Of a DNA stretch of 8,820 bases, positions 1 to 5,865 are shown one piece after another. The translations under genes were made by a program, and so were the position numbers. Numbering within the stretch: the stretch's first letter is position 1; every line of letters begins with the position of its first letter. The stretch comes from Alphaproteobacteria bacterium (lineage in GTDB: Bacteria; Pseudomonadota; Alphaproteobacteria; RF32; CAG-239), in assembly GCA_017645485.1 (NCBI GenBank), contig JAGCOI010000039.1, forward strand, positions 1 to 8,820, read 5' to 3'. The notes beneath the pieces were generated by a model. The model searched no databases, was not told where the DNA came from, and saw nothing but the letters and a program-made list of their open reading frames with translations.

Positions 1-80
1 TCTAGCAACGCGATGCGTTGCTTCGGTCACTTGAGAGATTGCCACGGCGACACAGTCGCCTCGCAATGACGATATGATAC
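1..80. repeat. Intergenic interspersed-repeat remnant with nested hairpins
   Basis: This stretch is visibly more GC-rich than its surroundings and has no usable reading frame. Read on the minus strand it contains GTCATTGCGAGG followed by GTGGCAATCTC, a style of dispersed intergenic repeat I associate with several alphaproteobacteria and other genomes; that association is from memory. Two hairpins are directly visible. One is GCAACGC-GAT-GCGTTGC at 5-21. The other is ATTGC (38-42) paired with GCAAT (63-67), enclosing GGCGAC-ACA-GTCGCC (46-60). It probably continues past the left edge. No transposase or target duplication is visible. Confidence 0.6.
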
Positions 81-89
81 CGTCGCCAT

Positions 90-136
90 TTGCGGTGAAA
101 ATAACGTTTTGAGGTTATTTTCATCCTCATGCGCAA
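90..136. repeat. Long imperfect inverted repeat (AT-rich hairpin)
   Basis: TGAAAATAAC (96-105) and GTTATTTTCA (114-123) are perfect reverse complements around an 8-base loop. An outer TTGCG (90-94) pairs with CGCAA (132-136) across an unpaired stretch at 124-131. There is no T-run after it on the + strand, so it is not a convincing terminator for anything seen here. It adjoins the GC-rich repeat at 1-80 and may be part of the same repeat unit. The remaining bases up to the promoter at about 190 hold nothing I can name. Confidence 0.5.
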
Positions 137-192
137 GGACAATAGGCGTTATTTAAGCTGTAAAAAATGATTATTAAAAAATAAAACACCTC

Positions 193-221
193 TTGACGAT
201 AAGCCTGTCTTGATATATTTT
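193..221 (+). promoter_or_regulatory. Predicted sigma-70 type promoter before the DEAD-box-like gene
   Basis: TTGACG (193-198) is a near-consensus -35 box. TATTTT (216-221) lies at 17-base spacing; TATATT (214-219) is an alternative at 15. The start codon at 255 follows after about 30 bases, and AGAGGA (245-250) supplies the ribosome binding site. The -35 is good and the -10 ambiguous. Confidence 0.45.
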
Positions 222-254
222 TCAAGAAAAACTTTTTTATTTTAAGAGGATAAA

Positions 255-1004
255 ATGGAATTTAAAGAACTTGGCTTATCTGAGGCAACCATCTCAGCTA
301 TTGAAGAAATGAACATTAAACATCCGACAACCGTGCAGGCAGATGTTATTCCGTCCGTTTTGGAGGGTAAAGATATTTTTACCATCGCACCGCAAAGATC
401 CGGTAAAACTTATTCTTATGTTTTGCCTTTGATAGACATTATCGCCACAAAAAAAAATCAGAATATTCTTATTATTACGCCGGACAGTTTTCAGGCCAAC
501 AACGTTTCCGACAGTTTTGCCGTTTTTAACAAATATCATCAAAATAACGAAGAAGACGAATCAAGTGTTGTGATTGCCGCACCGGATTTGATTTTGGAGC
601 TTGCCGATGAGGATAAACTTGATTTATCAAATATCAATATTTTGGTTGTTGATGATATTAATCTGATTAAAAAAAGACATCAGCTTCAAAATTTGGAAAA
701 GATTTTGGTAAAACTGCCCGCCGATAAACAAAATATTGTGTTTACAAATCGCCGTTCAAAAGAAACTCAAAATATATTAGATGAAATCTTAAAAACACCG
801 ACCGAAATTAAAATAGATAAGACAAAAGAAGATGAGGCCGTTGCCATTCAAGAACACGTTGCCGAGCAAACACATCAAAATACAAGCGCCAGACCGATAC
901 AACAGGTTCAAGACGAAAAAGCGTTGGAGCTTGTTAAAAAATATCATGTTTTTAATGATAAAACACCGAAATATCTTCTGATTGAAGGGGTGCTTAAAAA
1001 CTGA
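255..1004 (+). CDS. Degenerate DEAD-box RNA helicase-like protein, single RecA domain
   Basis: The 249-residue product resembles only the N-terminal RecA-like domain of DEAD-box RNA helicases, which normally have two such domains. The Q-motif region is recognisable (F3, PTTVQ ending at Q28). Motif I reads APQRSGKT (45-52), keeping the GKT of the Walker A loop but with Arg at the usual first Gly. Motif II, normally DEAD, is DDIN (133-136), so the catalytic Glu is replaced by Asp and the last two residues are lost. The PTRELA and SAT motifs are also not intact (TPDSFQA from 75; FTN at 163-165). The C-terminal helicase domain is absent and is replaced by a charged tail (from about 185). ATP binding is conceivable, but normal unwinding is not expected. 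An intact frame with its own promoter and ribosome binding site argues against a fresh pseudogene. A short basic reading frame continues at 1001-1066 in the -1 frame. It could be a domesticated RNA-binding relative or a decaying helicase. Confidence 0.75.
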   Translation: MEFKELGLSEATISAIEEMNIKHPTTVQADVIPSVLEGKDIFTIAPQRSGKTYSYVLPLIDIIATKKNQNILIITPDSFQANNVSDSFAVFNKYHQNNEEDESSVVIAAPDLILELADEDKLDLSNINILVVDDINLIKKRHQLQNLEKILVKLPADKQNIVFTNRRSKETQNILDEILKTPTEIKIDKTKEDEAVAIQEHVAEQTHQNTSARPIQQVQDEKALELVKKYHVFNDKTPKYLLIEGVLKN

Positions 1005-1084
1005 TAAAAAAACTTGCCAAGGACAAATCAACACGCTATAAACGCATTATTAAAAATAACTTTTGACTAAAAAAGGATTAGAAA

Positions 1085-1840
1085 ATGTCAGGACATTCCC
1101 AATTTAAAAACATTATGTATCGTAAAGGCGCTCAAGATGCAAAAAAAGCTCGCGTTTTTGCAAAACTTGCCAGAGAAATTACCGTTGCGGCCAAAACAGG
1201 TATTCCCGAGCCCGATAAAAACCCGAGATTAAGACTTGCCATTCAGGCAGCTCGTGCCGAAAGTATGCCGAAAGATAATATTGAACGCGCTATTGCCAAA
1301 GCAACTCAAACAGCCGGCGGTGCCGATTTTGTAACCATGCGTTATGAAGGTTTTGCACCGAACAAAGCCGCTGTTATTGTTGAAGCTTTAACGGATAATA
1401 AAAACCGCACGGCCGGTAATGTGCGTACTATTTTCGGTAAACGCGGCGGCGCCATGGGTGAAACCGGTTCCGTTACTTTCAATTTTGAAAGAATCGGCTA
1501 TATTCAATATCCTGTTCAGGCGGCATCCGCCGATGATATGTTTGAGAACGCTTTGGAAGCCGGTGCAAATGATGTTGTTTCAGATGAAGAATTTCACGAA
1601 ATCGAAACTTTGCCTGATGATTTGTTTGCCGTGACCGAAGCTTTGGAAAAGAAGTTCGGTACACCGTCTGCTTCGCGTTTGGACTGGAAACCGACCGTTA
1701 AAGTTGAAATTAACGACTTGGAAACAGCTCAAAAATTCTTGGATTTTATTGACGCTTTGGAAGAAGATGATGATGTTCAGCACGTTTACCACAATGCTGA
1801 AATTGCCGAAGATGTCTTAAAACAACTCGAAGGAGAATAA
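1085..1840 (+). CDS. yebC: YebC/PmpR (TACO1) family protein
   Basis: This is a full-length YebC family protein (251 residues; the family is about 240-250). It opens with the signature MSGHSQFKNIMYRKGAQD, a variant of the usual AGHSKWxNIxxRK. YEGFAP (87-92), EALTDNKNRT (100-109) and a GGAMGETGSV segment (121-130) follow. The C-terminal part is acidic. Members were long annotated as transcriptional regulators. The mitochondrial relative TACO1 is needed for translation of COX1, and recent work links bacterial members to relief of ribosome stalling, so a translation role in the cytoplasm is the better current reading. AAGGA at 1073-1077 gives a seven-base spacing to the ATG. The adjacent ruvC, three bases downstream, is the arrangement typical of alphaproteobacteria and indicates cotranscription. 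Confidence 0.96.
   Translation: MSGHSQFKNIMYRKGAQDAKKARVFAKLAREITVAAKTGIPEPDKNPRLRLAIQAARAESMPKDNIERAIAKATQTAGGADFVTMRYEGFAPNKAAVIVEALTDNKNRTAGNVRTIFGKRGGAMGETGSVTFNFERIGYIQYPVQAASADDMFENALEAGANDVVSDEEFHEIETLPDDLFAVTEALEKKFGTPSASRLDWKPTVKVEINDLETAQKFLDFIDALEEDDDVQHVYHNAEIAEDVLKQLEGE
1830..1835 (+). promoter_or_regulatory. Ribosome binding site that fixes the TTG start of ruvC
   Basis: AAGGAG lies inside the last codons of yebC, eight bases before the TTG at 1844. No in-frame ATG near the N-terminus offers an alternative, and the conserved GLDPS motif begins six residues in, so the TTG start is well supported. Translation of ruvC is probably coupled to yebC. Confidence 0.75.
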
Positions 1841-1843
1841 CTT

Positions 1844-2326
1844 TTGGTTCGTATTCTCGGACTTGACCCGAGCTTGTCATCAACAGGTTGGGGGATTATA
1901 GAAGCCGAAGGTAGCCGTTTGAAATATGTTGCGGACGGCTTTATTAAAACGGACCCCAAACAACCGCTTGAAGAGCGTTTGGATATTTTATATCGCACGT
2001 TGTGCGGTGTGATAGAATTGTATAAACCTCAGGAAGCGTCTATTGAAATCGTGTTTTTAAATGATAACCCCGTTTCGACCATTAAGCTTGCCATGGCGCG
2101 CGGGGTTGTTGTTTTATCTTCGGGTACATACAAAATTCCTTTAACCGAATATGAACCAAATAAGGTTAAAAAAACAATCGTCGGCGTTGGTAAAGCCGCA
2201 AAAAATCAGGTTGAAACAATGGTTAAGGTTTTGCTCGGCGGGATAAGGCCTAAAAATAACGATTCTTCCGATGCTTTGGCCATTGCCATTACGCATGCAC
2301 ATTACAGACTTTCAAAAAACTTATAG
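1844..2326 (+). CDS. ruvC: Crossover junction endodeoxyribonuclease RuvC
   Basis: RuvC is the dimeric, magnesium-dependent resolvase that cuts Holliday junctions, working with the RuvAB branch-migration motor. All four acidic catalytic positions are present: Asp8 in LGLDPS, Glu68 in ASIEIVF, and Asp140 and Asp143 in NDSSDALAIAITH. They match Asp7, Glu66, Asp138 and Asp141 of the Escherichia coli enzyme. The MARGVVV segment (84-90) and the terminal ITHAH (149-153) are also typical. At 160 residues it is slightly shorter than the E. coli protein (173) but complete. It starts at TTG, which suggests modest expression. It is cotranscribed with yebC. ruvA and ruvB, often next in this cluster, are not downstream here and must lie elsewhere. 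No strong terminator follows. Confidence 0.95.
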   Translation: MVRILGLDPSLSSTGWGIIEAEGSRLKYVADGFIKTDPKQPLEERLDILYRTLCGVIELYKPQEASIEIVFLNDNPVSTIKLAMARGVVVLSSGTYKIPLTEYEPNKVKKTIVGVGKAAKNQVETMVKVLLGGIRPKNNDSSDALAIAITHAHYRLSKNL

Positions 2327-2339
2327 TGTGCGCTGTAAA

Positions 2340-2368
2340 AATCGATTGCTTTTTTAAGCATAATGATT
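2340..2368 (+). other. Imperfect hairpin after ruvC
   Basis: AATC (2340-2343) pairs with GATT (2365-2368), and TGCTT with AAGCA around a T-rich loop, with mismatches between. No T-run follows, so it is a weak terminator candidate at best. Its right side overlaps the promoter region of the next gene. Confidence 0.3.
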
Positions 2369-2376
2369 ATTATACT
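2346..2376 (+). promoter_or_regulatory. Possible promoter of the 2412-3378 gene pair
   Basis: TATACT (2371-2376) is a good -10 box about 35 bases before the start codon. The best -35, TTGCTT (2346-2351), sits at a long 19-base spacing, so only the -10 is convincing. It is placed after ruvC, where a new transcription unit would be expected. Confidence 0.35.
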
Positions 2377-2411
2377 TTATAAAATTGTAACATCTATCAA
2401 GGAAAAAGATT

Positions 2412-2993
2412 ATGAAAAAAGCTGAGAGTGTTAAAGAATTTGTTGAGCGTATTGACGCAACAAAAAAAGTAAATCCGAAAGATTTGTCGTCCGATCAGGA
2501 TTTGACGATTGCCATTATGAACCTTATTTCAATTGAAGAACATTTGGTTTTTTCAGGTGCTAAAACAGGTAAAACATCTTTTTATGATTTGATAGAAGAA
2601 GTTCGTGAAACACGTAAACGCTTAATGCAAAAAATTATTCCGGCTTATGAAGGCGAAGTTTGGTGTATTTCCAAGCATTTGCTTGCAACATCCATGCGTT
2701 TGATGGAAGTCGGCACAAAACAACAATCTTTGGGCAATAAAGAACAGGCTTATGATTTGTTTAACAAAGCTTATGATATGTATTGTCTGTTTTGGGGCCT
2801 TAATATGAATATGCTTTCGATTGATAATGCAAAATGGAACGAAGACAGCGTTGAAGAAGTTAAAAAAATTGCCGAGAAAATCAGCCAATCCGTTGTTGTT
2901 GAAGAAGAAAAAAGGCAGGAAGTAAAACCGCAGGGTGCTCTTGCAAAAATGAAAGCTTTTGTAAGAAAAGCCGTTGATTGCTGTATTGAATAA
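2412..2993 (+). CDS. Conserved-looking helical protein of unknown function
   Basis: I cannot assign a function to this 193-residue protein. It has no signal peptide and no membrane segment, so it is probably cytoplasmic. The composition suggests a mostly helical bundle. The central part (about 28-142) looks constrained: IAIMNLISIEEHL, then FYDLIEEVRETRKR, then EVWCISKHLLATSMRLMEVG, then a helix ending in YCLFWGLN. A charged linker rich in Glu and Lys (about 150-175) leads to a basic tail ending in DCCIE, whose paired cysteines are unusual. The start is supported by AAGGA (2399-2403) eight bases upstream. The lipoprotein gene follows after ten bases, with its ribosome binding site overlapping this stop codon, so the two are cotranscribed. 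Codon use matches the neighbours. Confidence 0.85.
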   Translation: MKKAESVKEFVERIDATKKVNPKDLSSDQDLTIAIMNLISIEEHLVFSGAKTGKTSFYDLIEEVRETRKRLMQKIIPAYEGEVWCISKHLLATSMRLMEVGTKQQSLGNKEQAYDLFNKAYDMYCLFWGLNMNMLSIDNAKWNEDSVEEVKKIAEKISQSVVVEEEKRQEVKPQGALAKMKAFVRKAVDCCIE

Positions 2994-3003
2994 GGAAATT
3001 AAC

Positions 3004-3378
3004 ATGAAAAATATATTCAAAACTTTTATGGCCGGATTAATGGTATGTGCTTTGTTTGCCTGCAAACCAGATGAAACGGCAAATACCGCTTCAGCCGGTA
3101 TTGATAATGCACATATTTATTTCTTTTATCAAACATCTTGCCCGCATTGTCATCATGCCGCCGCATATATTTCAAGCAAATATCCGAACCTTAAAATGAT
3201 TCAGGCAGACGTGCGTCAGGCGGATAATTTTAAGCTGTTCTTAAAGTGTGCGGACAAATTTAAGTTGGATCGCAACACGCTCGGAACACCGCTTATTTGT
3301 ATGGGGAATCACTATATTATGGGTTGGTCCGATTCGGACAGGGTTAAATTTGATTCATACGTACAAAAATTTAAGTAA
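3004..3378 (+). CDS. Thioredoxin-fold lipoprotein with CPHC motif
   Basis: The 124-residue product has a lipoprotein-type signal: basic MKN, a hydrophobic stretch, then LFAC with Cys20 as the likely lipidated residue. The residue after Cys20 is Lys, not Asp, which by the enterobacterial rule would favour the outer membrane. A short flexible linker leads to a compact thioredoxin-like domain with FFYQTSCPHC (CPHC at 46-49) and a Thr-Pro at 95-96 that fits the cis-proline loop. Cys82 and Cys99 are further cysteines in the mature domain. It is probably a periplasm-facing thiol-disulfide protein. CPHC is the DsbA-type active-site sequence, but the protein is too small for DsbA and looks closer to glutaredoxin or minimal thioredoxin folds. 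An upstream in-frame ATG at 2974 exists, but 3004 is preferred: AAGGAA (2992-2997) precedes it by six bases and the signal peptide starts there. Confidence 0.85.
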   Translation: MKNIFKTFMAGLMVCALFACKPDETANTASAGIDNAHIYFFYQTSCPHCHHAAAYISSKYPNLKMIQADVRQADNFKLFLKCADKFKLDRNTLGTPLICMGNHYIMGWSDSDRVKFDSYVQKFK

Positions 3379-3380
3379 TG

Positions 3381-3410
3381 AAAAAGCGCTCTTTAAAAGA
3401 GCGCTTTTTT
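3381..3410. terminator. Strong Rho-independent terminator, probably bidirectional
   Basis: AAAAAGCGCTCTT (3381-3393) and AAGAGCGCTTTTT (3397-3409) form a 13-base-pair stem around a three-base loop. A T-run ends the right side, and the A-run on the left is a T-run for minus-strand transcription. It begins two bases after the lipoprotein stop and lies 20 bases beyond the end of the convergent barrel gene, so it can serve both. Confidence 0.92.
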
Positions 3411-3429
3411 ATAAGCTGTAACACTGTAT

Positions 3430-3978
3430 TTAAAAATAATAACGGGCACCGATTGTGATGTCTTTCATGTTTTTCAGGTAATCGGCTCTGATGTAGTGAT
3501 ATCTGAACATTAAGCGTGCCGCCCAATTTGAATTGATATTATATTGAGCGCCCAAGCCGGCTCTTAACCCGTAGTGTTCATCTTCACCGCTAAGCTTTCC
3601 GAGACCTGTTTTAAATTTTGCTCTTGCTTCATAGTAACCGAGGCCGGCAGAACCCAACAGTTGAATATTATCAAAAACAGAGTAGTAATAAACACCGTCT
3701 AAGGCATATGCCTTATATTCCGTTCGTGTTTTGCCGAGCACCGTTGTTTTTTTCTTTTCTTTTGATTGCTGATAAGATAATTCCAAACCGAGTGTTGAAG
3801 TCAGCATGCCGCCAACCGAAACATTTAAGGCATGAAATTTTTTGTTGGTGAAGCTGCTGTCCGATATTTTAATCATCGAATAAGCATAATCCGCACCGAC
3901 ATAAGGTTGAATTTCTGCTGATTTTGCCTCGCATGCCAAAACAGCTGCCAAAGCACCAAGAAATAAGGTTTTTTTCAT
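3430..3978 (-). CDS. Outer-membrane beta-barrel protein (OmpA/opacity-like)
   Basis: The 182-residue product has a Sec signal peptide (MKKTLFLGALAAVLACEA, likely cleaved after KSA), then EIQPYVGADYAYS, the usual first strand of small outer-membrane barrels. Alternating aromatic and hydrophobic strands follow with glycine turns (for example LELSYQQS, GSAGLGYYEARA, GLRAGLGAQYN, AARLMFRYHYIRA). The protein ends in GARYYF, and a C-terminal Phe is the classic BAM recognition signal. The size fits an eight-stranded barrel of the OMP_b-brl/opacity type. VLAC could be misread as a lipobox. A TTG one codon earlier (3981) is open, but the ATG at 3978 has AAGGA (3991-3987) at eight-base spacing and is preferred. 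It is monocistronic, ending at the shared terminator. The substrate or adhesion role is unknown. Confidence 0.88.
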   Translation of the reverse strand: MKKTLFLGALAAVLACEAKSAEIQPYVGADYAYSMIKISDSSFTNKKFHALNVSVGGMLTSTLGLELSYQQSKEKKKTTVLGKTRTEYKAYALDGVYYYSVFDNIQLLGSAGLGYYEARAKFKTGLGKLSGEDEHYGLRAGLGAQYNINSNWAARLMFRYHYIRADYLKNMKDITIGARYYF

Positions 3979-4050
3979 CAATTTAGTCCTTTAAATGGTT
4001 TACCTGTTATTGTCTTAAAGTAAAAATTTTAATGTCAGGTTAAAAACATC

Positions 4051-4078
4051 TTGTCAGATGAAAAAAAAATGATACATT
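4051..4078 (+). promoter_or_regulatory. Possible promoter of the 4110 gene in the divergent gap
   Basis: TTGTCA (4051-4056) is a good -35 and TACATT (4073-4078) a fair -10 at 16-base spacing. A second TGTCAG at 4033-4038 reads CTGACA on the minus strand and could be the -35 of the barrel gene, though no good -10 follows at ideal spacing. The gap 3979-4109 holds only these signals. Confidence 0.35.
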
Positions 4079-4109
4079 TGATATATATGTTAAAAAGAGG
4101 GTTTATCAG

Positions 4110-4652
4110 ATGAAAAAATTTTTAATATCGTTTATAGCCGTTTTAGCTTTGTGCGGATTTGAAAGTCTTTCCGGCGATGTTCACAATTTTTCCGTTGAAA
4201 ATAAAAGCGGTTCTTCTTGGGAAATTGATCAAACATCTACCGAAATTAAAGCTTATAACAAGGATTTTGACTTTGAACTGACGTTTTATGTAGATACGTT
4301 TATGCCTAATTCTCCGCTGTGTTTAACCAACAAAAGAATTAAAGATATTAAATTTGATATTGATATTTATAAAAGAGCTCAAAAAGGTGATACCGATTGG
4401 GCAAAAATGGTTGAACGTATGCGTATTGTGTTTTCAAACACCGGTTTTTCGGAAGAAAAGAAAGTTTACGGTTCAAATTTATTGAAAAATAACACTCAGG
4501 CACAAATCGGGGAAATTGTCCATATCGGCACACTTCAATTTTTATCTCCTTTAACCTGTGAAAAAATCAATAATATGAAAATGTCCGTAACGGGTATGGT
4601 CGTTAGAGGGCGGCCGATTCCGCCGCTTGAATTTGTCATTACATTACAATAA
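4110..4652 (+). CDS. Secreted protein of unknown function
   Basis: I do not recognise this 180-residue protein. It begins with a clear Sec signal peptide (MKKFLISFIAVLALCGF), likely cleaved around residues 20-22. LALC is not a good lipobox because Leu precedes the Cys. The mature part alternates polar and hydrophobic residues in short strands (HNFSVENKS, FDFELTFYVDTF, LEFVITLQ), suggesting a beta-sandwich-like periplasmic domain. Cys71 and Cys150 are the only mature cysteines and could form a disulfide. AGAGG (4096-4100) is nine bases from the ATG. It diverges from the barrel gene, and its last 14 bases overlap the end of the convergent HExxH gene, leaving no room for a terminator between them. 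Confidence 0.8.
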   Translation: MKKFLISFIAVLALCGFESLSGDVHNFSVENKSGSSWEIDQTSTEIKAYNKDFDFELTFYVDTFMPNSPLCLTNKRIKDIKFDIDIYKRAQKGDTDWAKMVERMRIVFSNTGFSEEKKVYGSNLLKNNTQAQIGEIVHIGTLQFLSPLTCEKINNMKMSVTGMVVRGRPIPPLEFVITLQ

Positions 4653-5193
4653 TGGCGGCAACGGCTATGCTTGCATAAAACAGCACACCTAAAGGATAAG
4701 AAAAAGCAACCTTAAAATCCGTTGATGAAGGCATGGCATTTTCAATAATGATTGTTTGCAGCAGTATGTATAAAATATAGGTTACATAAGTCACTTCAAT
4801 ATTTGCAAAAAACCATTTGTTCAAATAGTAGCCTAAAAACAATAACATAATCGGTGCCAATGCCGACGGCAATGCATTGTAAAACTTTATATTCTTAAAA
4901 CAAACACTTCCCGTTACATATACATCTCCTCTTTTTTGAGGAAATATCGTAAAACCCGTCGGATGTGCATTTAAGATTAAACCGACAATAAAATGCGACA
5001 TTTCGTGCAAAAAAGTGCCAACAATATTAACAAGTGCACACATATATATATTTGAATAAACAGCGTATTTTGCTTTTAACAGCACAATAACAAGCAAAAT
5101 CATAAAAAAACGATTACCGACAAACGTTTGAAGGTTTTCGGGATTGCTTAAAAATGTTTGTGCTTTATGAACAACAAGCAAAAGAAAGTCCAC
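4639..5193 (-). CDS. M50-like membrane metalloprotease (HExxH), TetR-linked
   Basis: The 184-residue product is strongly hydrophobic with about five membrane segments (about 28-40, 48-62, 110-124, 135-150, 168-183). HEMSH (63-67) is a zinc-binding HExxH motif at the start of a hydrophobic helix. ENAMPSSTDF (151-160) resembles the N-x-x-P...D motif that supplies the third zinc ligand (Asp159) in M50 site-2-type proteases. NALPSALAP (106-114) lies between them. This supports an integral-membrane metalloprotease or a catalytically related protein; the substrate is unknown. It starts with GTG, whose first base is the last base of the TetR stop codon (TAGTG), with GGAG (5204-5201) seven bases upstream, so translation is coupled. 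The gene 8066-8743 encodes a protein with the same motif order. The usual LDG following the Pro motif in classical M50 enzymes is missing. Confidence 0.72.
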   Translation of the reverse strand: MDFLLLVVHKAQTFLSNPENLQTFVGNRFFMILLVIVLLKAKYAVYSNIYMCALVNIVGTFLHEMSHFIVGLILNAHPTGFTIFPQKRGDVYVTGSVCFKNIKFYNALPSALAPIMLLFLGYYLNKWFFANIEVTYVTYILYILLQTIIIENAMPSSTDFKVAFSYPLGVLFYASIAVAAIIVM

Positions 5194-5792
5194 TACTTAT
5201 CTCCGAGCTTTTCCAAAAATTTAATACCTGTTAAATATGTGTTCAGCAGGAAAAAGCAGATTTTTGTTTTATTGAGCTTGCTGTATGTTTGCAAAGAATC
5301 CGTCGTTAACAAAGAACTTAAAGCAAACAAACTAATCCATAATACCTGCACCGATACTTGTCTTTTCGTGTTTTTAAGCTTCGGATAAAGTTCTTTAAAA
5401 GCGTTATCAATTAACATTATCATTTTTGAAATACGTTTTAAATACGTTACCGAAAAAGAACGTTCACTTTGATTAAGATGAAATTTATAGACCATAAACC
5501 AAAAATTTCTGTGTTCCGTAACAAAATCGGCAAATACTTCTACATATAAATTCAGCCTTTCATAGGCATTATTTGTTTTAATTTCGATAAATTTTTTATA
5601 AAGCGCATCCAGTGTTAAATAGTTTTGGATTAAAATAAAATTATCCATATTGCCGAACTGATTGTATATTGTGCCGACGGAATAACCGGAAGCTTCGGAT
5701 AATTTTCTGGCTGTTAGAAATTCAACACCCTTTTGTTTAACAATATCACGACCCGTTTGAATTAAATTTTCTTGAATATTATCTTTAACCAT
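5193..5792 (-). CDS. TetR/AcrR family transcriptional regulator
   Basis: The 199-residue length and the N-terminal helix-turn-helix are typical of TetR regulators: an amphipathic first helix (ENLIQTGRDIVKQKGVEF), then TARKLSEASGYSVGTIYNQF (27-46), matching the family pattern with the G-x-IYxxF recognition helix. The remaining residues form a helical ligand-binding and dimerisation domain with no family-specific motif, so the effector is unknown. No clear Shine-Dalgarno sequence precedes the ATG (5792-5790), but a strong promoter and a palindrome lie upstream. Translational coupling to the membrane HExxH gene downstream suggests they form one unit, with the regulator probably repressing itself and that gene. 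The divergent 5893 operon may also be a target. The placement is typical of local TetR circuits. Confidence 0.9.
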   Translation of the reverse strand: MVKDNIQENLIQTGRDIVKQKGVEFLTARKLSEASGYSVGTIYNQFGNMDNFILIQNYLTLDALYKKFIEIKTNNAYERLNLYVEVFADFVTEHRNFWFMVYKFHLNQSERSFSVTYLKRISKMIMLIDNAFKELYPKLKNTKRQVSVQVLWISLFALSSLLTTDSLQTYSKLNKTKICFFLLNTYLTGIKFLEKLGDK

Positions 5793-5836
5793 GGCAAAAT
5801 CTTATATTAAAATTAATAAATTTCGTTTATATTTTG

Positions 5837-5865
5837 TTTATACATAAAAAATGAACGGTGTTCAA
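5837..5865 (-). promoter_or_regulatory. Promoter of the TetR-protease operon
   Basis: On the minus strand TTGAAC (5865-5860) and TATAAA (5842-5837) are separated by exactly 17 bases, the best promoter match in the window. Transcription would begin near 5830, leaving a leader of roughly 38 bases. On the + strand TATACA (5839-5844) overlaps the same -10 and could serve the divergent gene, though its -35 is poor. Confidence 0.65.
5852..5864. promoter_or_regulatory. Candidate TetR operator (TGAAC-GGT-GTTCA)
   Basis: This is a perfect inverted repeat with five-base arms and a three-base centre, extended by AT pairs after one mismatch on either side. It overlaps the -35 box of the TetR promoter and lies between the two divergent genes. 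Binding of the TetR dimer here would block its own transcription and might affect the 5893 operon. The link to this TetR is inferred from position only. Confidence 0.5.

Noticed and set aside
1..140. CRISPR array or tRNA fragment
   Set aside because: No evenly spaced direct repeats and no cloverleaf; the structures are simple inverted repeats.
2340..2368. Intrinsic terminator after ruvC
   Set aside because: The hairpin is imperfect and not followed by a T-run, so it is listed only as a hairpin.
2974..3003. Longer N-terminus for the lipoprotein from ATG 2974
   Set aside because: It would overlap the upstream gene and put ten extra residues ahead of the signal peptide; ATG 3004 has AAGGAA at good spacing.
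2622..3065. Minus-strand open frame of 147 codons
   Set aside because: It is the antisense shadow of the 2412 gene and the lipoprotein start, is rich in Phe/Asn as expected from reversed Lys/Glu codons, and has no ribosome binding site.
3618..3851. Plus-strand open frame inside the barrel gene
   Set aside because: It is antisense to a clear outer-membrane barrel, with no start signal and no recognisable protein.
3931..3978. Lipoprotein reading of the barrel protein (VLAC)
   Set aside because: A standard AKSA cleavage site follows, and the C-terminal YYF and strand pattern indicate an outer-membrane barrel.
5158..5388. Plus-strand open frame across the protease/TetR junction
   Set aside because: It lies opposite two well-supported coupled genes and lacks a ribosome binding site.
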